From: Lineus longissimus
Taxonomy: Eukaryota > Nemertea > Pilidiophora > Heteronemertea > Lineidae
Reading direction: 5' to 3'
NCBI RefSeq assembly: GCF_910592395.1
Contig: NC_088319.1
Span: 10,664,001-10,728,000, forward strand
DNA length: 64,000 bases
Shown piece by piece: positions 45,776 to 56,880 of this stretch. Position 1 is the stretch's first letter. The number at the start of each line of letters is the position of its first letter. The notes beneath the pieces were generated by a model, which saw nothing but the letters and a program-made list of their open reading frames with translations, searched no databases and had not been told where the DNA came from. The position numbers and the translations under genes are program-made.

Positions 45776-46461
45776 ATTGCCGCCAATGACGTCGTAGAAA
45801 GTGTAGCAAATAACATGTCGGAACATACCATAGCAAAGTGGTCGATGTCAACATGAGATATCAGTTTAGATAAAATTGCATCCTGTATTCTAGGAAATAA
45901 AAAGTGTTCAGAATCAAAGCCAAAAGAAGTTTTTGGAGCAAAGTCTTCAATGGCGGATTTGAACAAAGTTCGAGTTGTTTCTCTAATGGAGTCAAATTCT
46001 CAAATCCTTGTGTGTCAAGATGCTTATTATCTGTTCACAAGAACACATCTTCTATCGTAATACGTCGTAGACAATTCCAGTTCCCCAGAATCCAGAGAAG
46101 ATACGTGAGTGTATACTTGCCCTTCAAATGAGATCATTACTCCCTTGCGACTCACCGTCCAAAGATCACAACCTCATCTTTGTGGTTTATCACCTAGTTT
46201 CCTAAATTGGTGCGAGAATTTACTTTGAATGATTTCCACTGAGGTTTCATTTCATCAATGTTCACTCTGTCATCGAAATGACTTTTTTTAGCCCCAGAGG
46301 ATACATAAGTGGCTGTTCTACACCATTTCACAAGAAAATGGTACCGCAAAACAAGCCCAAATGGCTGGGAAAATGTGTCAGTATTCTGCCTCAAATGTCT
46401 CATTCTTTAGTCATGCTTGGTACGATTCGGGCAAAGTACCAGGTTTTAAATACTTTGAACT
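45776..46461. other. No gene recognised
   Basis: The 75-codon frame at 45904-46131 and its neighbours have no recognised domain. Confidence 0.35.
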
Positions 46462-46605
46462 TTAAAGGCCTAAGCCGTTCGTTAAATATTTGAAATTTGT
46501 AATTGAATTTGAAAATTTGAAATAGTGTAAATACCAACTGGATACAAATTTCGACAGTGCCGTTGTGTAGATGGATATTATAGAAATACTATGTGTACCG
46601 AGTTT
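46462..46605 (+). mobile_element. MITE family B, left part
   Basis: TTTAAAGGCCTAAGCCGTTC and TTTGTAATTGAATTTGAAAA match the left half of family B; the right end is replaced by unrelated sequence. Confidence 0.7.
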
Positions 46606-46698
46606 TTGTGTGTCCGGATGCTTCTTGTCTTCATTGCCAAACTGAGAAGACGGTCTTATCCAGCATGAAAAGATCCAAGTTATTATAATTATTCAAAA

Positions 46699-46825
46699 CA
46701 TTGGCTTATATTTATAAAAGGCTAGTAAATGCTTTTACTTTAAACTTCATGTACATTTACACTAGCCGTCTCTGTAGAAAACTGTAGTAAAAGCATTTAC
46801 TAGTCTTTGTAAATATTAGCCATTG
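46699..46825. mobile_element. MITE family F copy
   Basis: CATTGGCTTATATTTATAAA and GGCTAGTAAATGCTTTTACT at the left; AGTAAAAGCATTTACTAGTC and TTTGTAAATATTAGCCATTG at the right, inverted. Interior GTACATTTACACTAGCC is the reverse complement of that at 17203. Confidence 0.87.
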
Positions 46826-46858
46826 TCTTTGACGTTCCATTCTATTTTATCTTTTCAG

Positions 46859-46965
46859 GAATGACAGCCTAGCAAGAAGTTAAAGAGTCATGCACAGGGG
46901 AAGCATAGAAGAGGAAAAAGGTATTTTTCGAACAAAGTTACGGTCCAAATCACAATTGACAATTT
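46859..46965 (+). repeat. Direct repeat unit 1 (partner at 48095-48210)
   Basis: GAATGACAGCCTAGCAAGAA, AGAGTCATGCACAGGGGAAG and AGAAGAGGAAAAAGGTAT recur about 1,236 bases downstream with few changes. This copy is preceded by ATCTTTTCAG, an acceptor-like string, and contains ATGCACAGGGGAAGC before AAAAAG|GTATTT. It could be an exon, but no protein family is recognised. Confidence 0.75.
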
Positions 46966-48094
46966 TTATGGAAGCCAATTACGAAATTCTCTTTCCAATC
47001 AAAAAATATCTTTTGTAAATCAAGATTATTCGCGGATCTACAAAAAAAGAAATGCGCGTTAATATTTAGCAGTTTATTGTTTTCTTCCTCATACATCTTT
47101 CGAGCCTATATCATCATATTATCGGATATTCTCAAACATGATCACGACAGCCCTTATGCATTATTCACACTAATGACTGGACAGAAAGCATTTGTCTGTT
47201 CCTCGAAATAACACAAAAGGTTTTAGAAGATGAGACAAATACATGTATATGCATATTATATCGTTCGTAATGGAAAAACTTAGTTTGGAAAGTGACTGAT
47301 TCTTACATGGGGAACCGTCTTAGAAGACGAGACAAGTATTTTGTTTTGTTCATATTGGAAAAACTAAGTTTGGTAAGTCACTATACTCTTATAAGGAACT
47401 GCTTACCAGTTTAGCTGCATACAAGAGATCATTTTGTCACACAGAGCAGCGATTTTAATCGCAGTTACAGCAATTTAAATCACTTGTCTTCACAGCAGTT
47501 TATGTCTGCTTGAATTAAGAGTCGGTAAGAAATTTAGGCTAAAACTGTAAAGTATTCTGATATCAAACATGTAAAAGAATTTTGAAAAGCGTCTTTTCTG
47601 ATGCTGTTTATTCTGGTACTGATAATGATTTGCTAAATCAGGATAAATATCACATGAAGGACTTGACTATGGTCATGGTAATACTCTGCTTTCACTGGTC
47701 TAAGACCTGTTCTGAACATTCAAAAGCAAATGGTTTATCAATGCCATTCGACAACAATTCGGATAGACTAAAGAGTTGGTGACACCAGACCAAGTTGTTC
47801 AATCCATGTCCTCATGTTCCCGCTTGGCCTTTTTCGAAGTTGTAGTAATTGATCAACCGTTCTTAAATTGGTGAAACTAGGGTATGTTCTCAGAGTTGGT
47901 GAATGGGTTTTGTGAAGTGGACCAAGTTTGTGTTTGAAGTGTTGGGTCATGCAGTCGGGTATGGGAGAGGTCAGTTTAGGTGAATTTGCATCGTGTATTC
48001 CAGGAAATTAAAAATCATACAGGTACATGTATGTTCTGCATGACACTACACTCTTAGAAATGAAAGATTTTGAGCTTTTGAAAAAGCTTTTCAT
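46966..48094. other. No gene recognised
   Basis: Contains a loosely repeated phrase GGAAAAACTTAGTTTGGAAAG / GGAAAAACTAAGTTTGGTAAG (about 47271 and 47354). The 66-codon frame at 47582-47782 has no family. Confidence 0.35.
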
Positions 48095-48210
48095 GAATGA
48101 CAGCCTAGCAAGAAGTTAAGAGTCATGCACAGGGGAAGCACAGAAGAGGAAAAAGGTATCGAAATATTTCCAACAAAACTTCTAGTCCAAATCACAATAG
48201 ACATGCCATA
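48095..48210 (+). repeat. Direct repeat unit 2 (partner at 46859-46965)
   Basis: The match runs from GAATGACAGCCTAGCAAGAA to CAAATCACAAT. Here the preceding bases are TTTTCATGAATG, so the acceptor AG of the first copy is absent, while AAAAAG|GTATCG is kept. Confidence 0.75.
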
Positions 48211-48228
48211 TTCACATTATTTGCAGGT

Positions 48229-48342
48229 TTTTCGACCAACACAAATATGCACCCCGTAATGGTTTTTCAGTGAAAAACCAGCAGTGGGTTTTGTTCATTT
48301 TACCGAAAAACCTCTACGGGTGCAAATTTGTGTTGGCGGAAG
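48229..48342. mobile_element. Foldback repeat, about 114 bases
   Basis: TTCGACCAACACAAATATGC and ACCCCGTAATGGTTTTTC are matched inverted by GAAAAACCTCTACGGGTGC and AAATTTGTGTTGGCGGAAG, with two or three mismatches. A second inner hairpin, GGTTTTTCAGTGAAAAACC, lies in the left arm. Confidence 0.82.
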
Positions 48343-49004
48343 AACCCTTGAAGTTTTTCGAAAGCTCATAGTCTTTTATTTCCAAGAGTGACGCTGTAGT
48401 CAGTGTGGTAGATCTATATGTAGTTATAGATTTTTCCAGAATTACTGAATGTTCCACTTTACATCTTAGTCAGGATTTCAATGTTTGAAAAAGACGGCCA
48501 AATTGGGAAAGCTGTTGGTGCAGGAGGGGTGGACAGGGTTGGTCTGGAAGTGCTGATCAATTGTTTTCATTCCTCCAGTAATGAGACATTTATAATTTTT
48601 GGAGGTTTCCTGTTCTGTAAGTTCAACAGTTGATGCCAAGTGGTCCTGGTCGGCCTGGGTGTTGTTAATTGCCTTGCGGATTCCACCGGTGTGCTGTTTT
48701 CAACATTTTCATACGTTTCACCGAATTAAGCTCAATTTTGAAGAAGTTTTCTCAAATTAGAGGTAAAACTGCACCTGCTGCTAGAGCAGCAATCTTTCTC
48801 AGTCCGAACTTCGAAGTTAGAATATGGACTGAAGATGATTGCAGCCCTAGATTGTAGCAGGTGTTCATCCCCTCTAATCTTTTAACACTCCTGGACCCAC
48901 CCCTGGATATAGAGCTGCTGGTTGGGTTTCCACTAGTGACGATACCTAACAAGAATTAACATAGTCTAGCCTTAAACTGAAAATAAATCAGACAGAAAAT
49001 TGGA
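48343..49004. other. No gene recognised
   Basis: Opposed 62-66 codon frames at 48669-48952 have no recognisable domain. Confidence 0.35.
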
Positions 49005-49232
49005 ATGGCTGTGTATCTTATGCCACAGGGCAGTCTCATTCATGTCGTTGCAGCATTAATCAAAAGAGTAGAAAAAAATGACAAAAACATTAGCTTGTGG
49101 AAGATAAAACAAAACAATTTGTTTCTAAAAATCGATCAAGAAATCGCTAAGAATTCCAAAGATAAAAGACGCTTATCTGAGCCACCCCCTCGGGACTGTA
49201 CGTTTGTGTATTCAGCTCAGCCGTTTTACTAA
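49005..49232 (+). CDS. Possible small reading frame or terminal exon, unidentified
   Basis: A 75-codon frame contains LIHVVAALIKRVEKNDKN, ISLWKIKQNNLFLKIDQE and a basic-then-aromatic end (SEPPPRDCTFVYSAQPFY). The lysine-rich alternating pattern resembles an amphipathic helical segment. There is no recognised family, and the ATG lies 13 bases before an acceptor-like GGCAG, so it may be a terminal exon or nothing. Confidence 0.18.
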   Translation: MAVYLMPQGSLIHVVAALIKRVEKNDKNISLWKIKQNNLFLKIDQEIAKNSKDKRRLSEPPPRDCTFVYSAQPFY

Positions 49233-49423
49233 TTAGTTTTATTACGATGCCTGACCTTTAAAGCGCTATCACTGTGGCACAAGTTTGTCGGCAGAGGAGG
49301 TAGTCGGGAGTAAGATAATGATTTTTCTCTCAGTCGTCGTTTTAGTCTTTAGTCAGAAATGTGTCCCTGGAGCTCTTAAAGGTATACACCCTACTCCTTA
49401 ATCTAAAACTGATCACTTTGCTG

Positions 49424-49605
49424 TACAATTGAACCTCTCTATTACAGACACCCTTGCTACTGAGAAGTACTGTCCTTAATAGAGAGGTGTCCTAATTAGA
49501 GAGGTCAAATTGAAAGGGAACAGCTAATTTGGGTCCACAACTAGTGTCTTTAGTTGAGAGGGTGTCTTTAATAGAGAGGTGTCCGCTAAGTGAGGTTCCA
49601 CTATA
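49424..49605 (+). mobile_element. MITE family A copy
   Basis: It begins TACAATTGAACCTCTCTATT and ends AGTGAGGTTCCACTATA. It carries the additional internal GAGAGGGTGTCTTTAATA segment also seen at 26689. Confidence 0.88.
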
Positions 49606-49897
49606 CCAATCTTGCTGATCTGATCCAGTCCACTGTATGTTTCCGGTGTTAGCGTCAACGTCAATGGTAATATCTCTGGTTGTTTGTGACAATTAGGTCA
49701 GTATATTACAGCTAATATCAGTGATTACTCACCTTTGGTGTGGTGGCCAGATTCACTGTGGGGAGGTAACGCAGAAATGGCCAGAGTGACGCTTAATTGA
49801 TGATTCTGATGTTGTTTATCATGACAAGCTATTGATACATATCTGGTCGATTTTTGCACTCCTTGACTAGAAGTATGAAGCTGTGTTTATAAGTTCT

Positions 49898-50010
49898 TTG
49901 GGGAGCCTCATGGCCTTAGTGGTGAACACTCCCCCCTACCACACTTCCAGACTATAAGGCCGAGGTTCGATCCTGCGAATAACACAACATTGTATTTCTG
50001 GAAAATAAAC
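49898..50010 (+). mobile_element. tRNA-derived SINE, diverged
   Basis: GGGGAGCCTCATGGCCTTAG, TGGTGAACACTC and a B-box-like GGTTCGATCCTG match the SINE at 35588, followed by AACATTGTATTTCTGGA. Confidence 0.65.
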
Positions 50011-50703
50011 AGGCCCATATACCAGCTTTTCGGTCTAGGGGGTAAAACACCACTTTTTGGGGGGGGGGGTTTCAGCCAAAATATGGGTCAAAACATATTT
50101 TTTGGTGGCATCCATTCGCCCCCACCTGCCTCCTCTGGCTGAGGCCCTGAAGCAATTCCTCTCAATTGAGTTCTTTGAGCGCCATTTCGGCATCTGAACA
50201 ATTTAAAGCTAAGCCACTACATTCATACGTGTGGATAATGTACATCATGTTTCTGGCAAGTTGTATTGGCCAATTCTAGTTAGACCACAGACCATTGTTT
50301 TATGTAATCTATACCAAGGTACAATCCATTGATTAGAAATTCCAGCCTCTGACCACAATGTTAATAATTGATTAGTGTTTTATCAAAACAGCATTCACCC
50401 TTGTTGAAAGTCACGTTATAGTCACTGTGGTATAGTTCAACTGTTGGTACAATGTAGGCTTGTCCGTTTTCCTGTTGGCGAGTTGGTCAATAAGGCAAGG
50501 CTGTCATGAAACAGCAAAGTGCCTCCTTAAAGCACCAAGAAAATTATAAGATTTTATTGCTGTAACCTGTGATTTTTACCGCATGCAACGAAAAACATAT
50601 TGGGGTGGTTTGTACTGTTATGACTTTTGAGCATCCACTTGCCCGGTTTTCCCAATAGTGGCGCCACTGCCTAGTAATGAAAAATATGACTGGTACAACA
50701 GTC
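50011..50703. other. No gene recognised
   Basis: A G run at 50059-50069 and AT-rich sequence; no exon or repeat family recognised. Confidence 0.35.
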
Positions 50704-50999
50704 GTTGTAGAATGTACCGAGCCTTATTCGTGAGTTATATGAAAAAATTATTTCAATAAAGAAGATATATTTTGGCATAAAGAATACAATTCACAAAACA
50801 TATCTAACTTTTTCCCTGTTGTAAGGATTTCACTATGTCTTGGAAGAGCAGACATGATAAAATCCCAACCCCACATTGGGATAGAAGTTAGTTATGTTTT
50901 GTGAATTGCACACGTATTCTTTATACTGAAATAAATCTTTTTTATTTCAATTTTATTTCATATAACTCACTGATAATGTTAAGGCTCGGTAAATTCTAC
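50704..50999. mobile_element. Foldback MITE, about 296 bases
   Basis: TAGAATGTACCGAGCCTTAT, GAGTTATATGAAAAAATTAT and GAATACAATTCACAAAACAT at the left are matched inverted by ATGTTTTGTGAATTGCACAC, TTTCATATAACTCACTGATA and AAGGCTCGGTAAATTCTA at the right, around a spacer of about 70 bases. The arms are about 110 bases with scattered mismatches. Confidence 0.88.
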
Positions 51000-51710
51000 T
51001 AATATTGGACTTCCCATGATTTTCACGATTTGATGGCGGGACCTCACTCAGCAAATGGGGCGAGTCGATATTGAAAAGTAGTAACCGCAATGTTGGTGCT
51101 ACAATCTAAGCTTATCTATGGCACAGTAGATAATATCATATTATAGCAAAAAACAGAAGCTTGGTACTCAACTTAAACATTTCAAATCACATCAAAATTG
51201 AGTTAGGGAAAGATATCAGGTGAAATGGTTTAAAATGTAAACAGATAAGAGTGAAGGGGTTGTACCACAAATTAACTGAGAGGTTTGCAAGTTTTCCCTC
51301 TCGGTGACTTTGGTTTGTAGTCACTTTGAGAAAGTGCTCCCAAACAAGAAATACCTGTTGCAGAGACATACGATAAATTTATCCCTACAATGAGTGATAA
51401 CAAATGCTCGTCTGCGCATGAATTGGTTTTTAACAATAAAAATCACTTTGTTTGGTACTGCAGGTGGCAGTGATTGTCGATTTGTGTTGCGGACCTGCAA
51501 AGACCACTGCAGATGTGACGTTTTTCCCGCTTGTGATTATTTCCACAGATCACTGCAACAAAAATCTCCTGTTTACGTTTGACTTTAAAGCCCGTGGTTA
51601 AGATCTCTTAAAGTTGAACGCGAGAAAACATTTTGTTCAGTCGCTGAGACGACTCCCCTGTTGAAATATTTCAAAAAATTCCAGTCAATTGTTAGAACAT
51701 CGCTCTTATT
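51000..51710. other. No gene recognised
   Basis: No exon or shared repeat family recognised. The 60-62 codon frames at 51187-51369 and 51394-51582 lack domains. Confidence 0.35.
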
Positions 51711-51746
51711 AGCTACGCTGGGCATAAGCTTATGCCCAGCGTAGCT
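51711..51746. repeat. Perfect 36-base palindrome
   Basis: AGCTACGCTGGGCATAAG is immediately followed by its exact reverse complement CTTATGCCCAGCGTAGCT, with no spacer; the centre is a HindIII-type AAGCTT. It could be a small inverted duplication or a true cruciform-forming site; nothing around it explains it. Confidence 0.97.
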
Positions 51747-52326
51747 TATGCTTTGGCTCTTTTTGATAGGGGGGCTGGAAGAACTACTTTTCTGCAAAAT
51801 AGCTAAAATCTGCTCAGTTTCAGCAGCACATGTGCCAGGATGTCACTATTCTGAAGCATTATTTCGATAGGCTTTGCAATTTACAGGAGAAAAACTAAAA
51901 GCACCGTAATTATGATTTATAACTTAATTAATAGATTTTATCGTCTGCTCAACCGCTGATCAAATGTAAATAAAAACCACGATTCAGCCTGTTTTTATGA
52001 TACACTGACCTTGCTGCACATAGGGATATGTCGAAGCATTTGTAGCCGAGGTTGGATTCTGCATGGGCTTGCTCACAATTGGGTCATAATCAGCCGGCGC
52101 ACAGAAATGTAATACAAAAATGTAGTTCTATATGAGATCGTCGCAACTTGCACTTGGAATGTGATATTTGCTCCTTTTTTTCGATTGTCAATGTAAGTAT
52201 GCTTTTATATTCGACGTGTTGGCCATTATTTTGCCGAATTTATTTATGAAACCTTACAATATACGAAGCCTTATCACTAGTATTGCGCCATCCCATCCTA
52301 ATACATCAGGGCCTTCAATGTGGTTC

Positions 52327-53085
52327 CTGACGTCACACATTTCGAAGCCCTGAATACCTCAGCTATCAGCTGTCTCTGGACAAGCGAGGTGAGAGAGTTT
52401 TATTTTCTTGTGCTTTATCTTAGATTTGCTACTAGTAGGCCTATTGTCAATGGCAATTGTGTTATTTCTTGAATCATATTGTAGTCAATCCCTTGGATTA
52501 CTCACATGGGATTACACTGCCGGTCCTCCAGGTTTCCTTTGGTTAAATTTGTCCAGCCAAATTTGCCTACATGAAAGATGGCCAGCATAGTAATGTGCAT
52601 GTCCATGCGAACGATTGTTTACCTCGCATGCAAATATTTCGGCCTGCTCGTTGCTGATTGGATAATAGGATATTAGTAGCCCCGCGTCATGCACGACGTC
52701 ACACGATATTATTAAATCATTAGCGGACTGATATCCGAGTTCTTCAGAAGTGATAAAGGGCTGTTTGTTTATTTGAGGAAGATGCGTTTTAAAGTGTCCA
52801 AACATGTAATAAATTATTTGAAGACGGTTTGTGTGTTTTTATTGACATTCGGTGCATTTAACGCAGCAGTTTAAGTTACGTTGATGTAAAGTAGTGCCGA
52901 GTAGAAGTTTTTGCAACGGGCCAAATTAACTGCGCAGAATCGCTAGAATAAGAAACTGGAGAGGTGAGAAGAATTTATGTTCTTGTATTCATCTTGATTT
53001 ATTTACGGCTTTTGCCTGTGGCAAGTGTCATTTCTTGAATCATATTGTAGAACAAATCTCTTAGATTACTTCCATGGCAAGACGC
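52327..53085 (+). promoter_or_regulatory. Duplicated candidate first-exon/promoter region upstream of the RPA-like frame
   Basis: Sequences at 52388-52520 and 52960-53085 are diverged direct copies: each has GAGGTGAGA, a donor-like junction, then TTCTTG, and a shared ATTTCTTGAATCATATTGTA. A cAMP-response-type TGACGTCA is at 52330-52337, about 50 bases before the first donor-like site, and GACGTCAC lies near 52693. A third donor-like AAAAAGGTGAGACG is at 53445-53458. These could be alternative non-coding first exons for the 53.9 kb frame. Confidence 0.3.
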
Positions 53086-53454
53086 TGGCGTTTTCTGCTT
53101 TCTTTTCGTTTAATATGCGGAGTCAAACGATCACAAAGTTTGTTTTTTTACATGAATATCAAAATGGCTGCACCCATGATCGATCGGGCATGTCTCTTGT
53201 AGGCCTATTGGCTATTGTCATGTTTGCCTCACGGGTACGGTACGGTGAGCAGGGTGTTGAAAAGGGTCAGGGTATTTTTCAATTTATATACAGTGAGCCT
53301 ACAAACAGAAAAAAAGACACAGTTCCACAGAATCAAGAATGTACCGATACTAAATGCGACTCCTCTTGTTCAGTTCTGTTCTTGTCTTTTCAGTTTTCAA
53401 TCACCTCATCATACTCATGACCTGGTAGTCAAAATCATAGTGGAAAAAAGGTGA

Positions 53455-53925
53455 GACGTTTGTGGCACTGTAGGCTTAGGCCTGGGGGAGGGGGGGGGGT
53501 TCACTCTTGAATCATAACATGTGTAGTACATCAGCGTACGAAAAAATGTGAGTAAGGGATTGATTTTTTCGTTGCATCAGCCGGTCCCGCGTGGGGCACT
53601 ATAACTTAAGCCCCCTATTTTGCCATGAACCCCGCAAACAACCCACGAGAATCAATAAGATAAGAATACACCAACTCCCTGCCGAGAGCCTCTCTTTGTA
53701 ACTACATGTAGTGTCCCCAAATATTACCTCAGGGATCAAGTCCCATCCTCAAAGACGTTCTGCCCTACCCCCCCCCCCCCCCCCATTAGACGTTTCCCGC
53801 CACTGTCTGCCACTCTGGCAACAAGAAGCCTAGGAGGAGAATGGAATCGACCTATGAGTCAAGTAAAAAAATCGGTCAAGTTTGTTTCTACTTCACTTCT
53901 CATCAGAATGACCTTGTATTTTCAG
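53455..53925. other. No exon seen; C-rich run
   Basis: Contains a G run at about 53486-53500 and a long C run at 53770-53784. It is probably the intron ahead of the RPA-like exon. Confidence 0.35.
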
Positions 53926-54961
53926 GTACCAAGGTTTCTACAAGTTCAACTACTGCACTAACACCAAAAAAAGATCACACACAAAATCAGATGCAAGGGT
54001 ACCTACACCAGGAGAGAAAAAATTCATCACATTCGAGCTTCAAGTACAGCAGGACCAGTATTGCCATGGCATTACCTTTGATCCCGACATCTTCAGGACT
54101 GTTATGTTAACAGTTATGCAGGAAAAAAATCCAGTCATGATTGAAAACTACAATTTGATTCCATCTCGTTTGAATCCAGGTCAACAAGATCTCAAACTCA
54201 CATCCAAATCCAAAATGACTCCAATATCCCACCAGCTGCATTATGAGCACAAACCACCCACACCGTTTACAACAGAACTTGAAAAAATTGCCACCATTTC
54301 ACCAAATACTAAAATCAATGTTCAAGTTGTCATTCTTGGTGAAAACCCAAAATGTGGAACTAAAACTGTCGCCTCTGGACCAATAAGAATGCAAACAAAG
54401 TATGTTGCTGATGACACTGGTATCACTAACCTGTCCACATGGGACAAAAATATTGATCAGCTTCAGGTCAATGACACTTACAGGTTGGAAAATGTGTCTG
54501 TCAAATTCTTTGAGAAAGAAAAGCACCTGTCAACTACACCACAAACCACTATCACTAACATTCCACCATTAACCAATTATGTCAAATTGGAAACTGCAAC
54601 TATTCAGGCCGAAATTGTTGCCATACAAATAACAACAAAATATCAGTGTCTATCATGCAGTCACCTAAATGCTTTCATCTCTAATACTGGCACAAGATGT
54701 CGTTGTGACCATTGTGGCAACCAGCAACTTGCACTTAAAGCCAAGAAAATCTTCCAGGGCGATGGCACATTTCAAACACAAACTCAGGAAACTTACAAAC
54801 TTGCATTCAGATCTGATACTTTGGACGAAATTCTTGATGCTATCAAAGCATCCACAGCGTCATCCACATCAGAACATATGAGATGCCGTCAGCTGAGCAT
54901 ATTGAGTCATTCCTTCTTGAATACGATGACAACTTCACCGTCACATACTATCCTAGAATGA
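53926..54961 (+). CDS. RPA-like OB-fold single-strand DNA-binding protein with zinc finger (terminal exon)
   Basis: The frame is open from an acceptor TATTTTCAG at 53917-53925 to a TGA at 54959-54961, 344 codons; the first in-exon ATG is at 54104 (285 residues). Counting from that ATG, about 90-155 resemble an RPA1-type OB fold: KYVADDTGITNLSTWDKNI (99-117), then YRLENVSVKFFEKEKHLSTT (126-145). A CxxC pair (182, 185) and a second CxxC (201, 204), with an extra Cys at 199, suggest a zinc ribbon as in RPA DNA-binding domain C. Such proteins coat single-stranded DNA; stand-alone copies often belong to transposons (Helitron-type elements carry them), so host or mobile origin is open. Sequence upstream of 54104 is collinear and coding-like (GFYKFNYCTNTKKR, FELQVQQDQYCHGITFDPD), so the true start is in an earlier exon. 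No helicase or Rep domain is nearby. Confidence 0.7.
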
Positions 54962-55265
54962 ATATAATCTCCACTCTCACAACCAGTCAATAAAGCAGCA
55001 ACCTGTACCTTTCTACATGCAAAATAGCCTGAACAGTTAACAACATTTTGCATCACAGGCCTCCATCGTTGTAAGAGGGCAACCAGCAAAATTACTCGAC
55101 ATGTCTACATTTCATTTTAGCAATTCATAATCTTGTCATAGCAGTTATTGCTTCAGTGTTATATTATCATCATGCATACGCATTTGTAATCTTCAGCATT
55201 TTAGATCATTAGTGTTACTTTATATATTACATTTCATAACTGATCTGTGTTTTTAACATTACTGA

Positions 55266-55580
55266 TTTCAATCATTGCGAATACTTCCTGTAGCTGTAGT
55301 ATTACATGTATCCTTGGAAAGGCATCATTTCCAATCATTGTACTCACAACTTCATCACTGCTGTTATTTCATATGTTCTCATCTATCATTTCAATCATTG
55401 GAAATATTTCATTCTATATCACCCTTGCTTAGATATAATTCTGTATCAATCCATCTCGTAATTTCAATCATTGCGAATACTTCCTCTACCTGTAGTATTA
55501 CATGTATCCTTGGAAAGGCATCCTTGGAAAGGTATCATTTCCAAACATTGTACTCACAACTTCATCACTGCTGTTATTTC
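55266..55580. repeat. Tandem duplication, period about 196 bases
   Basis: TTTCAATCATTGCGAATACT, AGTATTACATGTATCCTTGG and ACTCACAACTTCATCACTGC occur in both 55266-55380 and 55461-55580. The second copy has an additional 14-base AAAGGCATCCTTGG doubling. It follows the RPA-like frame and may be its 3' untranslated region. Confidence 0.85.
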
Positions 55581-56789
55581 ATTTTTGATTACATTAATTT
55601 TACCTATGATTACAAATCAGAGTATGTTAATTTCAATCAGTTGCTGGACACCTACAATTATTTTCAATAAATAAATGTTAACTTTACACATCTGCTCAAT
55701 TCCTTCTCATTTCTTAGCAGATTCTTGATTTAGCTCAGGAACTGTCACATTACCACATGTGTCACATTGGCACATGCTCAATACTCCTTCGACAACTTTC
55801 AATGGACACAACGGTCGCCAAAAGTTCAAACAAAGTTTCTTTCAATATCTGCCAACCATTGTGATCATTCAAAGCACTATTATATCATTTCGCAAAAACC
55901 TATGCAGTGATTGGACATCAATGTCATTTCATACTCAACAGAACAAAGTAAAACAAGGTGTCTGCTGAGCTCTTTCAAGATTCTTTAATCCCATCCAGTA
56001 ATTTAGTGACACACTCCCAAACCTAATGTACCGGTAGAACGAATTTCTTGCCCTCACAGGATGCGACCCATCCTCTTGCAAACAGGGTCAAACATGACTC
56101 CTCATCATTCATAGCCCACACAAGTATTGCATGTCTGCAACAACATATGCTTGTGTGCAATGTATGTCTGTATGTCTGTGGAATAAAAAATCTCGCATCA
56201 ATCAAGTCAAAAAGTCCAACCTCTTTCCACAATTGCTTCCGGCAATCACCTGCAGTATGGCTTCACAACGAGAAAAATGCATTGGCTTGCTAGTCTCTGT
56301 AATGAGCACATGGCAGAGACTAGTGGCGAGACTCCATACAACCCATTTACTACATACCAGCAATGTACACTGGTACAACAGTGGTACCTCCTACATTTTC
56401 TGCACCACATTCCCCTCATCAAGCAGAATGTCTAATTATTCCACCAGCGGAGCTATCCAGGCCGTCAGGCCTCTAGTCTTAACATTTCTTCGTCATTGAC
56501 TGGTTCTTCATCTCTGCAGGTCCGGTTAAGATCCCACGATACAAACCTGTCAGACGCAGACTTGGATCATTCTGTACAGGTAGAGCAACGTCGGTGTGTC
56601 CGGGTTCTTTGAAACCATTTTGCTTTTGAATGAAACTCTTCAGTTTAGTTGTGATTTGTTATTTTGTTTGCTTGCATTCCTCAACTGTCGGCTCGTAAGT
56701 TCACCCTGGAAATGGCTGAAGCTGGCTAATAGATCAAGGGGCAGCTTTAAGGCCTACTGTGTCCATTACCCCTGGCTCCCTCCCATGAA
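55581..56789. other. No gene recognised; AATAAA at 55667
   Basis: AATAAATAAATG at about 55667 could be the polyadenylation signal of the RPA-like gene. The frames at 56048-56499 include closely spaced cysteines (LVCNVCLYVC) but match no family I can name. Confidence 0.35.
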
Positions 56790-56880
56790 ATTGGTGCTCA
56801 CTTTGTTTTGAAGGAGCTTTTTTAATTGCTTTAGGATTTCAAGTTCTGGCCACTATGGTGGTGGCTGTGGTCAATCTCTT
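56790..56880 (+). mobile_element. MITE family E, right-arm fragment
   Basis: GCTTTAGGATTTCAAGTTCT, GGCCACTATGGTGGTGGCTG and TGGTCAATC match the right arm of family E. Confidence 0.65.

Noticed and set aside
56048-56499. Overlapping frames with clustered cysteines that faintly recall Helitron N-terminal zinc motifs
   Set aside because: The cysteines are not in a consistent order or spacing in any single frame, and no Rep or helicase motif follows.
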